Of a stretch of DNA of 64,000 nt, positions 33,501-48,500 are shown one piece after another (position 1 is the stretch's first letter; every line of letters begins with the position of its first letter). A program made the translations under genes and the position numbers. The notes under the pieces were generated by a model. The model saw only the letters and a program-made list of their open reading frames with translations. It ran no database searches and had not been told where the DNA came from. Source of the stretch: Flavobacterium panici (GTDB lineage Bacteria > Bacteroidota > Bacteroidia > Flavobacteriales > Flavobacteriaceae); assembly GCF_903819335.1 (NCBI RefSeq), contig NZ_CAIJDE010000017.1, positions 310,001 to 374,000 of the forward strand. Direction: 5' to 3'.

Positions 33501-36500
33501 AACTCCAGAACCACCAACAACGTTATTTACTGTAATAACTGCATAGTTTGAAACGTTTGTTCCAGTTGTACAATTGTATTGTGTGATAACTGGTGCGTTA
33601 ACTGTAATCACGTTTGGTTCGCTGATTCTAATATCTTCAGAATCCACACAACCTCTTCCAGAAGTTACTGTTACCGTATAATCTCCAGCCTGAAGGTTAT
33701 CAAAAATGTTTTGAGTCTGAGCTGGTCTGTTAACCGCTACTCCTAAAGCTGTAGTTCCTGTTAATGTATACGTATAAACTGGGTTATCGTTTACGCCTGG
33801 TGCACTTGGAGCTAAATTAGCCGTGATTGAACCATCTGAATTACCTCTACAAGAAACATTTGTTCCGTTTAAAGTAAATCCTGTAATAACTGTTGCCGGA
33901 GCAATTTCAATTGTAACGTTAAAGTCACAAGTTGTTAATACATCTCTCACTCTGATAACGTGTGTACCCGGAGCAACGTTGTTAAATACAGCCGGTGTAG
34001 TATTTATGCTTACACCTCCGTCTAAAGTATATCTATAATTAGCTGTTCCTGAACCTCCTGTTGCAGTAGCAGTAATTACACCATTATTAAATGTACAACT
34101 TGGTAATGTTGTAACTGTAGTATCTAACTGTAATCCCGGAGTGATCGTTACTGCAGCAGTTGCTGTAGCTGTACATCCGTTTGCATCTCTTACTGTTACG
34201 TCGTATGTTCCTGCAGCGTTTACAGTAAATGTTGGGCTTGTTTGGAAACCTGCTCCAATACTGTATTCGTAAGGTGCAACACCAGAACCAACAGTAACTG
34301 TAAATGTATATTCACCTGCTGCCGTAGGACATTGGCTAGTAACATTAGCTGTTATTGCAGTTGGTAATGGATCTACCGCAATTGTTATTGGGATAAATGT
34401 TTCACAACCTTTAGAATCTAATACGTATGCTCTCCAGTTTAAGCTTACAGCCGGATCTAAAACAGCATTATTACTGTTTGTATAATCTGCAGCTGTTGGA
34501 GTTCCTGCACCTGCAATGAAAGCATATTTATAATCTGGTGTTCCTCCTGCAGCCGTTACACTAACCTGAGCACCTGAATTACAATTAGCATTTATATTTG
34601 AAGCGACAGTCAATGTTAATACTGAAGGCTGACCAACAGTTACTGAAGCCGAAGCTGTACATCCTGTTGTTGTGTCAGTAACTTCTACTGTATACGTACC
34701 GATTGGTAAGTTTGTCAGCGTTACTACTTTTCCAACTTGTGTTAGAGTTCCTGTAGTTGGTCCTCCAATTAAAGCTGCTGTGTAAGCCCCGTCAAAATTG
34801 TCAACATCAAATTTCACTGATCCGTTTGAACCTCCGTTACAGCTTACGTCATTTACTAACTGACCTGCTGCTGTAATGTTTACTAATGGATCAACAGTGT
34901 AATAGATATCATCTTTACATCCGTTAGCGTCTGTTACCTGGAATAAGTAAGTATCTGCTGTTAGACCTGTAAAGATTCCGTTTGCTGCACCAGAAACATT
35001 TGTAACGGCGCTAGCTGGAGAAAGAATCTCGTAGTGTAATGCACCAACACCATGTGAAACAGTTACAGTAACTGTACTTGTTGTGTTAGCAGCTGGTGTA
35101 CACCAAATATCTGTTCCTGTTACAGAATCGATTACTGGAGCATCTAGTGCCGGAATTGTAACACTTACCGGTACTGCAATTGTACAATTATTAGCATCTT
35201 TTACCGAAGCTGTAATTGTTCCTGCATTATACGTAGTGAATGTATTCGTTGCACTATAATTTATTCCGTTGAAACTATATTGGTAAGGTGCTGTTCCTGT
35301 TCCAGCAGTTACATTGATTGTAACAATTGCCGGTTGAGTAGCATTACCTGTTCCACAAGTTAAACTTTGAGTTAATACCGCAGTTGCAGCAAGAGCCGTC
35401 GGCTCCGTAATTGTAGCTTGTACGATTACTGAAGAACATTGTTTAGCATCACGAACAACGATGTCATAAGTTCCTGCGATTAATCCTGTGAAAACATTTG
35501 AAGCTTGGAAGGCTCCTCCATTGATACTGTACTCATATGGTACAACACCATTAGCAGCAGTAACAATGATACTTCCGTTATTTCCTCCTACACAGCTTAC
35601 GTTTGTTTGTGTAAATGTTGCTGATGGAGTTGTTGTTGGTGTTACTATTACCGGAATAGAAACTGCCTGACATCCCTGACTGTCTGTTACTCTGAAAGTA
35701 TAAGTTCCAGCAGCTGTAGCCGTGTAAGGTGATGTTGCAGGGAAGTATCCTCCTGCATTAAAGTCAACTTCGAATCCTGTGTAAGTAAGAGTACCCTGAG
35801 TTGCCAATAGTGTAATAACAGCTGATCCTGCACAAGTTAAATCTTGTGTTAAACTAGCTTGTAATAATAATTCCTGATTTAATTTATAAGGGCTTGAAAC
35901 GATACAACCGTTACCATCTTTAATATAGAATGTGTAGTTTCCTGGCGCATTCAATACAAAGTTAGGGCTAGATTGGTATCCGTTACCAATGCTGTATGTT
36001 GGTGTTCCAACATAAGTTCCTGTAATTGTAATTGGCACCGGACCTCCTGTGTAGCAATATAATCCAGCTGATGAATTGATTGTTGGCAATGCATCTGTAG
36101 CAATTGTTACATCTATTTTAGTTGTACATCCGTTTGCATCCATTGCATAAACATCCCATTGTGTATTTACAGTTGGATCTAATACAGCGTTTGCAACAGT
36201 ATCGTAATCTAAAACATTTGGAGTAACTCCGTCTTCAACGAATACATATTTATAAACCGGAGTACCGCCCGAAGCAAGAACTTCAACTTTAGCACCGAAA
36301 TTACAATTTGCATTTATGTTGCTTACTACGTTAAGAGCTATAGCTGTTGGCTGAGCCACAACTACTGAAGCAGTAGCTGTACATCCAGTAATTGCATCAG
36401 TAATAAGAACTGTATAAGTTCCCGGAACTAATCCTGTCACATTTACAGTATTTCCTGTTATAGCTAATGTACCAGTACCTGCAGTTAATACTGCTGTGTA

Positions 36501-39500
36501 AGTTCCTGTGTAATTTGCAACTGTAAATTTAACCGCTCCATTTGATTGTCCGTTACAAACCACATTACTTACTAATTGACCTGCAACTGTAATATTTGTT
36601 ACCGGATTAATAGTATATGATTCTTGGTAAGTACAACCATTAGCATCTGTCACTTGGAATAAGTAAGTGTCTGGAGTTAATCCTGCAAATACCGCTGAAG
36701 TTTGTTTTGCTACAGCGATTGGAGAAAGAATCTCATATTGAAGTGTTCCTACACCATTAACTACGTTACTAATCGTAACTGTACTTGTTGTACTTGCGGC
36801 TGGAGCACAATAAATTGGTGTTCCGTTAATATCCATATTTGTCGGCGCATTTAACGCTGGAATAGTGATAGTAACTGGCGTAGAAATGATACAGTTATTA
36901 GCATCTTTTACATACGCTGTAATTGTACCTGAATTATAAGTAGTCAACGTATTTGTTGTACTGTAATTTATTCCTCCGTTAAAACTGTATTGGTAAGGTG
37001 CTGTTCCTGTTCCTGCAGTTACATTGATAGTAACAATCGCAGGTTGAGTTGAATTACCTGTACCACAAGTTAATCCTTGTGTCAACGTAGCTGTTGCAGC
37101 AAGAGCTGTCGGCTCAGTAATTGTAGCTTGTACGATTACTGAAGAACATTGTTTAGCATCACGAACAACAATGTTGTAAGTTCCTGCAACTAATCCTGTG
37201 AATATATTTGAAGCCTGGAAAGCTCCTCCGTTGATACTGTACTCATATGGTACAATACCATTTGCAGCAGTAACAATAATACTTCCGTTATTTCCTCCTA
37301 TACAGCTTACGTTTGTCTGTGTAAATGTAGCCGTTGGAGTTGTTGTTGGAGTTACTACTACCGGAATAGAAACTGCCTGACATCCCTGACTGTCTGTTAC
37401 TCTGAAAGTATAAGTTCCAGCAGCTGTAGCCGTGTAAGGTGATGTTACAGCAGCATATGCACCCGCGTTAAACGATACTTCGAATGTTGTGTAAGTAAGA
37501 GTACCCTGAGTTGCCAATAATGTGATACTCGCTGATCCTGCACAAGTTAAATCTTGTGTTAAAGTAGCTTTTAACAACAATTCCTGACGTAATGTATAAG
37601 GGCTTGAAACTATACAACCGTTAGCATCTTTAATATAGAATACATAGTTTCCTGGTGCATTCAATACAAAGTTAGGGCTAGATTGGTATCCATTACCAAT
37701 GCTGTATGTTAAAGGTGCAACACCTGTTCCTGTTATAGTAATTGGCACTGGACCACCTGTGTAGCAATATAATCCAACTGATGAATTGATTGTTGGCAAT
37801 GCATCTGTACCAATTGTTACATCAAGTTTTACTGTACATCCGTTTGCATCCTTAGCATAAACATCCCAAAGAGTATTTACTGTTGGTGCTAATACTGCAT
37901 TTGCACTATTTGTGTAATCTCCTGCAACTGGTGTAACACCATCCTGAACAAATGCGTATGTATAATTTGGTGTTCCTCCGTTTGCTAAAACAGTCACTTT
38001 TGCACCGAAATTACAATTTGCATTTACGTTGCTTACTAAGTTAAGACCTAGAACTGTTGGCTGAGCCACAACTACTGAAGCAGTTGCTGTACATCCTGTC
38101 GTTCCATCAACAACCTGAACCGTGTAAGTTCCAGGAACTAATCCTGTAACGTTTACAGTATTTCCTGTCTGAACTAATGTACCTGTTCCTGCAGTTAATG
38201 TTGCAGTATAAGAAGTTCCATAATTAGCAACAGTAAATCTAACTGCTCCATTTGCACTTCCGTTACAAGTAACGTTACTTATTAATTGACCTGCAACTGT
38301 AATGTTAGTTACCGGTAAAACAGTATATGATTCTTGGTAAATACAACCATTAGCATCAGTCACCTGGAATAAGTAAGTATCTGGAGTTAATCCTGCAAAT
38401 ACCGTTGAAGTTTGTTTCGCCACAACAATTGGAGAAAGAATCTCATATTGAAGTGTTCCAACTCCGTTAATTACGTTACTAATTGTAACTGTACTTGTTG
38501 TACTTGCCGCTGGAGCACAATAAATTGGTGTTCCGTTAATATCCATATTTGTCGGCGCATTCAACGCTGGAATAGTGATAGTAACTGGCACTGCAATGAT
38601 ACAGTTATTAGCATCTTTTACGTAAGCTGTAACTAATCCTGCATTATAAGTAGTCAACGTATTTGTTGTACTATAATTTGTTCCTCCGTTGAAGCTGTAT
38701 TGGTAAGGAGCTGTTCCTGTTCCTGCAGTTACATTGATTGTAACAACTGCTGGTTGAGTAGCATTTCCTGTACCACAAGTTAATCCTTGCGTTAACACAG
38801 CTGTTGCAGCTAAAGCTGTCGGTTGAGTAATTGTAGCTGGTACGCTTACTGAAGAACATTGTTTAGCGTCACGAACAACGATGTTGTAAGTTCCTGCAAT
38901 TAATCCTGTGAATATGTTTGATGTTTGGAAAGCTCCTCCATTAATGCTGTACTGATATGGAGTAATTCCATTTGCAGCAGTAACAGTAATACTTCCGTCA
39001 TTTCCTCCAATACAGCTTACGTTTGTTTGTGCTAATGTTGCTGTTGGAGTTGTTGTTGGAGTTACTACTACCGGAATAGAAAGTGCCTGACATCCTTGGC
39101 TGTCTGTTACTCTGAAAGTGTAAGTTCCAGCAGCAGTAGCCGTGTAAGGTGATGTTGCAGCAACATATCCACCTCCGTTAAAGTCAACTTCAAATCCTGT
39201 GTAAGTTGTAGTTCCCTGAGTTGCCAATAATGTAATACTAGCTGATCCTGCACAAGTTAAATCTTGCGTTAAAGTAGCATTTAATAATAATTGTTGGTTT
39301 AATGTATAAGGAACTGAAACAATACAGCCATTAACATCTTTAATAGAGAATGTATAAGTTCCCGGCGCATTCAATACAAAGTTAGGACTAGATTGGAATC
39401 CGTTACCAATACTGTATTCAGCTGTAGCTCCTACAAAAGTTCCAGTAATTGTAATTGGTACTGGACCTCCTGTATAACAATATACTGAAGCAGTTAAGTC

Positions 39501-42500
39501 AATTGTTGGTAATGCGTCTGTACCAATTGTTACGTCTAATTTAACTGTACATCCATTTGCATCTTTTGCATAAACATCCCATAATGTGTTTGTAGCCGGA
39601 GCTAATACAGCGCTTGCACTATTTGTGTAATCTGCAGCTACCGGAGTAACACCATCCTGAACGAATGCATAAGTATAGTTAGGTGTTGCACCTGAAGCAA
39701 TAACTTCAACTTTTGCACCAGAATTACAATTTGCATTTACGTTGCTAACCAAGTTGATGCTTAGAGCTGTTGGCTGAGTAACTACAACTGAAGCAGTTGC
39801 AATACATCCTGTAATATCATCAGTAACCTGAAGAGTGTATGTTGCCGGAACTAATCCTGTAACGTCAACAGTATTTCCTGTTTGTGTTACCGTACCTGTT
39901 CCTGCTGTTAATGTTGCAGTATATGTTCCTCCAAAGTTTGCAACTGTGAATTTAACGGCACCATTTGCTTGTCCGTTACAAATTACATTACTTACTAATT
40001 GACCTGCAACTGTAATATTAGTTACCGGAGCAACTGTGTATGATTTTTGATCTTTACATCCGTTAGCATCAGTTACTTCAAATAAGTAAGTATCCGGAGC
40101 TAATAATGTGAATATTCCGCTAGCAGCACCTGAAACATTTGAAGTTGCACTAGCTGGTGATAAAATTGCGTAAGCTAAAGTACCAACACCATTTGTTGTA
40201 GTGATAGTAACTGTACTTGTAGTACTAGCCGCCGGAGCACAATAAATTGGTGTTCCAGTAATGTTTGTAATTGTTGGCGGATTTAACGCTGGAATATTAA
40301 CTCCATTTGTTAAAGTGAATATACATCCTTTAGCATCTTTAACTAAAACATTGAATGTTGTTCCAGCAAAAGCTTCGTATGTATTTGTACTTGTATAAGT
40401 TACACCGTTATCAAAACTATATAAGTAAGGAGCAGTACCATCTGCAGCTGTTACAGTAACTACTGCTTTTGTTGGTACATTTCCTGCAGCACATGTCAAT
40501 GCTGTTGTTAAAGCAGACGTTGCTGTTAATGCTGCCGGCTGAGTTATTGTGATTGGTGTACCTGGATAAAGACAAGATTTAGCATCTCTTACCGTAATAG
40601 TATATGCAGTACCTGCCGCTAATCCTGTAAATACATTTGATGTTTGGAAAGCTCCACCATCTAATTGATATTGATAAGGACCAACTCCTGAAGTAACATT
40701 TACCGTAATTGTTCCATCTGTACCTCCATTACAACTTACATGTGTTTCAACAGTAGTAAATAATGTAGGCTGGATAGGATCTAATGTTAAAGTAGTAGTT
40801 GCCTCACATGCTGTTGGCAATTTAGCATCATTTACTTTGAACATATAGTTAGCTAAAACACTAGTTGTTAGAACATTTGATGGCATCAAGGTATAGTTAA
40901 GACCTCCATCAGTAGAATAATAATAAGTGTATGCTGTGTTGTAACCTCCTGTAGCTGTTAATGTAATTTGAGCGTCTGGAGTTATAGTACAATCTAGTTC
41001 TTTTGTTAATGCTGCACTTAAGTGTAGCTGTGGTTTAACTTCATAAGTTGTAGTTGCTGTACAACCATTTCCATCTTTAATTACTAAAGTATAAGTACCT
41101 GAAGCATTAAACGTAAAGCTTGGACTTGTTTGGAAAGTACTTCCGTTTACGCTGTAAGTAGCTCCTCCAACTGCTGGATCAACTGTTCCAGAAATTGCAA
41201 ATGTGAATGGATTACCGTCATAACAAATTCCAGCTGGTGCTGTAATTGTTGGATCGACATCTTTATTTAATGTAATAGCTGCGAATTTGATACAGCCATA
41301 AGCATCTTTTGCGTAAGCAATGTAGTTTCCTGCATTTCTGTTAAATGTATTTACAGAAGCCCAACCTGCAGAAGCTGCTGTTGGTGCAGGATCTGTAGAC
41401 AATAATAATTGATATGTATATGGACCTGTTCCGTCTTTTGCAACAGCTGTAATTACACCAGAGTTTGGATTACAATTTGCATTTTTAGTAACTGAAGCCG
41501 TAACTGATAAATCAATAGCAGATTCAGTAATGTTAAACGTATTACTAGCAATACTACATCCTGCATTAGTTCCACCTGCAGTTTCTTTAATTACAACAAC
41601 ATAATTTCCAAAACCTAATGCACCAATGTTGTTAATTGGAAGTGAACCATTAGCAGGTACTGTACCTGTTCCGGTAACACCTGTAGTAACCATAGTGAAA
41701 GAATTGAATATCTCATAACTAATAGGCGTTGGTGTTGGATATGTACTATTTACTGTCAATGAAACATTTCCATTATTGCTTCCTTTACAAGTAACATTGT
41801 TAGCTGTTAATCCAGTTACAGTTAAAGTAGAGTTAGTTGGAATAGGGAATTGAGCTGTTTCATAGTAGTAACAACCTGTTCCGGCATCGTGTACGATAAA
41901 AGTATATTTAACACCTGGTAATAAGTTTGGTATGCTTGTTTTTTTACTTCCTGGGTTTACTCCTGCAGGAACTCCTAAAACGTCTTCATCATACCATGGT
42001 AAAGTAGTTGGAGAAGTATAAGTCATTCCAGGACCTGTGTAAACAGCGAAGTGGAATGGCCCATTACCTGTAATATTAGTAGATGCAGCACCAATAGCTA
42101 CAACTGCTGAACCCAAAGAAGAACAATCAGCTGGCGGCGGTGTTACTGTAATATCAAGATCATTTGGCGGTGAAGCAACAAATATATTTTGCTCAATATT
42201 AGTACAACCATTTGCATCTGTAATGATAATTTGGTATAAACCAAAGTCAACTACTTCGAAAACAACTGAAGCTCCAGTTTGACCTGTAATTTGTTTGTTA
42301 TATCCATTTACTCCGGTTACATGATAGGTATAATTAGGAGTTCCTCCTGTAACAGAAGTAATTGTAATAGCTCCTAATGAAACACCTAATGCACCACAAG
42401 TAATAGGCGTAATTGTTCTGTTTACTACGATTGGTGTTGGCTGAGCAATATTAATATTATCTGTATCTGTACATCCTTTTGCATCAGTTACAGTAATTAC

Positions 42501-45500
42501 ATAATTACCAGCGGCTAAACCTGAAGTTTGTGAACCGTAATTAACTCCTGTAGTTGTATTTAAAACAGTATATACAAATGGTGCCTGACCTTTTGTATTA
42601 TCAATTGTAATAGCAATTGCTGCTGTAGCATCACCATTACAGTTTATACTTTGAGTTTGTGAAACTCCAGTAATATCTGGATTAACTGGTGTCGTAACGA
42701 TAACCGCAGAAGACGTAGCTGTACAACCTCTAGAATCAGTTACTGTGAAAGTGTATGATCCTGCTGTGTTAGTTGTAAATACATTTCCAGCGAATGTTCC
42801 TGTGTTAGGAGAAGCAGTGTAAGTAAATGGTCCGCTTCCTCCTGCTGGTGTCAAAGTAATTTGAGCATCAGTTGGAACTGAACATGTAATGTCCTTGTCT
42901 AATGTCGCATTTAGTGTTAATGCGTTATTTACTAAAACAACATTACTATCTGCTGTACATCCGTTACCATCTTTAATTCTGATAGTATAACTTCCAGGTG
43001 TAGTAACAACAAACGTGTTACCTGCCTGATATGAAGCTCCTCCATTAATACTGTAGCTCAATGGTGCTACTAGTCCAACTCCCGGAGTTGCTGTAATAGT
43101 ATAGCTTCCTACACCAAAACACTGACCCGCTGCAGAAGCTGTAACAGTTGGAACAACATCTTTAGCTATAGTAATATCTAATTTAAATGTACATCCGTTT
43201 GCATCTATAACGTGAACGTCCCAGTTTAAGTTAACAGCTGGGTCTAAGTTTGCTTTGTTATTGTTTGAATAAGCTCCTACCGCAGCACCATCCTGAACAA
43301 ATGAGTATCTGTATATAGGCGTTCCTCCAGTTGCAGTAACTGTAACTGCTGAAGTACTAACAAAACAGTTAGCATTTACCGCAGCATAAGTTGCAGATAA
43401 AGCAGCAGCCGGTTGATTAATAGTAATCGAAGCATTAGCTGTACAACCTGTTACTTCATCTGTAATAACAATTGCGTAAGTATTTGCTGTTAAATTTGGT
43501 AAAGTTACAGTTCCAGTATTAACTCCTGTTACTGCCGTACCTCCATTAACTGTATAAGAATATGTAGAACCGAAACCTGAAACAGTTAATCTTATAGATC
43601 CTGTATTTCCTCCGTTACATAATACATCACTTAATTTACTAGCTAAAACAGTAATTGGAGTTACCGGATTAACTGTATATGATTCTGTATAATAACATCC
43701 GTTAGCATCGGTAACTTTAAACATATAAGTACCTGGTGCAAGATTTGCAAAAGCATTAGATGTTTGTTTAGGAATGATAACCGGAGATGGAGCAATTGTT
43801 TCGTATTGTAAAGTTCCAACACCATTTGTCGCTGTTAAAGTAACAGTAGTTGTTGTAGCCGTACAAGTAACTGCCGGAGCAGCAAATGTTAAATCTGTTG
43901 GAGAGTTTAATCTCAATAAAGTTCCATTACCTGTTACCGGACATCCTTTTGCATCTCTTACTGAGTAAGTATAAGCTTGGTTAGTTCCGTTATCATTTAA
44001 TGTTAAAACATTATTTGAGCTGTACCCGCTTCCGTTGAAGCTGTATTCGTAAGGAGCAGTTCCTGTTCCTGCTGTAACATTAATTGTAACTGTTCCTGCT
44101 ACTTTAGCATTTGAAGTGTTACATGAGAAAGGAACTTCAACTACTGTAGCAGCTAATGTTAAAGGCTGCGTAATTGTAACTGCTACTGATCCAGTACAGT
44201 TTTTACTGTCTTTTACGTAGAAAGTATAAGAACCTGCAGCTAATCCTGTAAATACCGGATTTGCAGCAAATGGTCCTGCAACATTGTTGCTATATGTAAA
44301 TCCGCCTGATCCTCCAGCACCTGTTAAAGTAACTGAACCATTTGAACTTCCATTACAGCTTGCATTTACCTGAACAGCTGTAACTGTTGGGTTTGTAATA
44401 GGAGCAACTGTAACAACTGCAGTTTTTGTACAGTTGTTAGAATCTGTAATTACAAATGTATAAGTATCTGCATTTGCAGGTGTTACTGTGTATGTAAATG
44501 TTGGTCCCGAAATAGGTGCACTTGCTGCACTTGGAGCACCAGCACCTTTTTGTACTGTATAAGTATATGTAGATCTACCGCCGCCTATTGTAACTGTAAT
44601 TGTTGCATTTGGAGTAGCTGTACAATCTAATGTTTTTGTAACTGTACCAGCAGCTGTTAATTGCGGGTAAACCACTGTTGCAGCCGGAGCCGCAGCAATA
44701 CATCCGTTTTTATCTTTTACATAAACGGTATAAGTTCCTGCAGCTACTGAGAAAGTATTACTTGTTTGGAACGCTCCGGTTGGACCATTAATTCCGTAAG
44801 TTAATGGTGCTAAACCTGTAGCAGTCGCAGTAATAGTGAATCCGCTTCCAGAAGCTGTACATTGATTGTTAACCGTTACGTTAGTAATCGCTGGCATTGC
44901 ATCCAAAATAACTGTAGCTGTTGATTTAGCAATACAGCCATTTGCATCTTTCACGTAAACATCCCAAACTAAATCAGCTCCAGAATTAGTGTCTACTGTT
45001 AAAACAGCACTATTTCCGTAAGTTGAAGTTGGAACTGTTGACGGGCTTTTCGCGAAAGCGTAAGTATAATTTGGTGTACCGCCTGTAGCTGTAACCGTAA
45101 TTTGTGAATTATCGTTATTACAATTAACATTAGTTCCTACAGCTGTAGTAATTGCTAAAGCAGCCGCTGGCTGACCAATAACAATGCTTGCAGAATTAGT
45201 ACATCCTGTTGCAGTATCTGTTACCTGAACAGTATAAGTTCCTGCAGCAACATTTGATAATGTTAATGTATTTCCTGATTGTGTTAATGTTCCTGATCCT
45301 AAAGTTCCTGCTGTTAAAGTAAATGTATAAGCACCTACTACAGCATTACCAGAAACTGTATAAGTACCAGATCCTGTTGAACCTCCTCTACATAAAACAT
45401 CACTTGTTTTATTTCCAGTAATTGCAATTGGAGTAACTGGATTTACAATGTAAGGTTCTGTATAATAACATCCGTTTGCATCTGTAACTCTAAAAGTATA

Positions 45501-48500
45501 AGATCCAGGTGGAAGATTTGCGAATGAATTTGATGTTTGTTTAGCAATGATTACTGTCGATGGAGCGATTGTTTCGTATTGCAAAGCTCCAACTCCATTT
45601 ACTGCTGTCAAAGTAACAGTTGTTGTTGTAGCTGTACAAGTAACAGCCGGATTAGCAAAAGTTAAGTCTGTTGGTGGGTTTAGTCTCAATAAAGTTCCAT
45701 TACCTGTAACCGGACAGCCTTTTGCATCTCTTACTGAGTAAGTATAAGCTTGATTCGCTCCGTTGTCATTTAATGTTAATACATTATTTGAGCTGTATCC
45801 GCTTCCGTTGAAGCTGTATTCGTAAGGAGCTGTTCCTGTTCCTGCAGTAACATTAATTGTAACTGTTCCTGCAACTTTAGCATTTGAAGTGTTACATGTA
45901 AATGGAACTACTGCAACTGTTGCAGCTAATGTTATAGGCTGCGTAATTGTAACAGCTACTGATCCAGAACAATTTTTGCTGTCTTTTACGTAGAAAGTAT
46001 AAGAACCTGCAGCTAATCCTGTAAATACCGGATTAGTTGTAAATCCTGTTGTTGGATTATTACTGTATGTGAAACTACCTGATCCTCCGGCACCTGTTAA
46101 AGTAACTGAACCATCTGCAGCGCCATTACAGCTTGCATTTACCTGAACAGCCGTAACCGTTGGATTTGCAATTGGGGCAACTGTAACAACTGCTGTTCTC
46201 GTACAGCTGTTAGAATCTGTAATTACAAATGTATAAGTATCTGCATTTGCAGGTGTTACTGTATAAGTAAATGTTGGCCCTGTAATAGGTGCACTTGCTG
46301 CACTTGGAGCACCAGCACCTTTTTGTACTGTATAAGTATATGTAGATCTACCACCTCCAATTGTAACTGTAATAGTTGCGTTTGGAGTAGCTGTACAATC
46401 TAATTCTTTTGTAACTGTACCAGCTGCTGTTAATTGTGGGTAAACTACTGTTGCAGCCGGAGCTGAAGCAGTACAGCCGTTTTTATCTTTTACACTTACT
46501 GTGTAAGTTCCCGCAGCAACTGTAAATGTATTTGAAGTTTGGAAAGAAGTTCCATCAATACTATATGTCAATGGAGCTAAACCTGTAGCAGTTGCAGTAA
46601 TCGTGAATCCGCTTCCAGAAGCTGTACATTGATTGTTAACCGTTACATTAGTTATAGCCGGCATTCCATCCAAAATAACTGTAGCTGTTGATTTAGCAAT
46701 ACAGCCATTTGCATCTTTCACGTAAACATCCCAAACTAAATCAGCTCCTGAGTTAGTGTCTACTGTTAAAACATTACTAGCGCCATAAGTCGATGATGGT
46801 ACTGTTGATGGGCTTTTCGCGAAAGCGTAAGTATAATTTGGAGTACCTCCTGTTGCTGTAACTGTAATATTTGAATTATCATTATTACAATTTACGTTTG
46901 TAGCAACTGCTGTCGTAATTGCCAATGCAGCCGCTGGCTGACCAATAACAATACTTGCAGAATTAGTACATCCTGTTGCAGTATCTGTTACCTGAACAGT
47001 ATAAGTTCCTGCTGCAACATTTGATAATGTTAATGTATCTCCTGATTTTGTTAGTGTTCCTGATCCTAAAGTTCCTGCTGTTAAAGTAAATGTATAAGCA
47101 CCGGGTGTAGCATTACCAGAAACTGTGTAAGTTCCAGATCCTGTTGAACCTCCTCTACATAAAACATCACTTGTTTTATTTCCAGTAATTGCAATTGGAG
47201 TAACTGGATTTACAATGTAAGGTTCTGTATAATAACATCCGTTTGTATCTGTAACTCTGAAAGTATAAGATCCAGGTGCAAGGTTTGTGAATGCATTTGA
47301 TGTTTGTTTTGCTCTAATTACTGTCGATGGAGCAATTGTTTCGTATTGTAAAGTTCCTACTCCATTTACTGCTGTTAAAGTAACAGTTGTACTTGTAGCT
47401 GTACAAGTAACCGCTGGAGAAGCAAAAGTTAAATCTGTTGGAGGGTTTAGTCTCAATAAAGTTCCATTACCTGTAACCGGACATCCTTTTGCATCTCTTA
47501 CTGAGTAAGTATATGGCTGATCTGCACCGTTGTCATTTAATGTTAATACATTATTTGAGCTGTATCCGCTTCCATTGAAGCTGTATTCGTAAGGAGCTGT
47601 TCCTGTTCCTGCTGTAACATTAATAGTAACTGTTCCTGCTACTTTAGCATTTGAAGTGTTACATGTAAATCCTACAACGGCAACTGTAGCTGCTAAAGTA
47701 CTTGGCTGCGTAATTGTAACTGCTACTGATCCTGTACAACCTTTACTGTCTTTTACATAGAAAGTATAAGAACCTGCCGTTAATCCGTTAAATACTGGAT
47801 TAGTAGTAAATCCTGTTGTTGCATTATTACTGTATGTGAAACTACCTGATCCTCCAGCACCTGTTAAAGTAACTGAACCATCTGCAGCTCCATTACAGCT
47901 TGAATTTGTCTGAGCAGCTGTAACCGTTGGGTTTGAAATTGGGTCTACTGTAGTTACTGCTGTAGCCTGACATCCATTAGCATCTGTAATTACAAATGTA
48001 TAAGTGTCTGCATTTCCAGGAGTAACTGAGAAAGTAAATGTTGGTCCTGCAATAGAAGCGCTTGGTGCACTTGGAGTACCTGAACCTTTTCTAGATGTAT
48101 ATGTAAATGGAGTTCTTCCCCCGCCAATTGTAACTGTAATTGTTGCGTTTGGAGTAACTGTACAATCTAATTCTTTTGTAACAGCACCTACAGCTGTTAA
48201 CTGTGGATAAACTACTGTTGCAGCCGGAGCTGAAGCAATACAGCCGTTTTTATCTTTTACACTTACAGTATAAGTTCCCGCAGCAACGTTAAAAATATTT
48301 GAAGTTTGGAAAGAAGTTCCATCTATACTATATGTCAACGGAGCTAAACCTGTTCCTGTTGCAGTAATAGTAAACGAATTACCTGAACCTGTACATTGGT
48401 TATTGATTGCTGCAGTTACGCTTGGTAAATTATCTGTAGCAATAGTAACTGTATTTTTTGTTGTACAGCCATTTGCGTCTTTTACATAAACATCCCAAAC

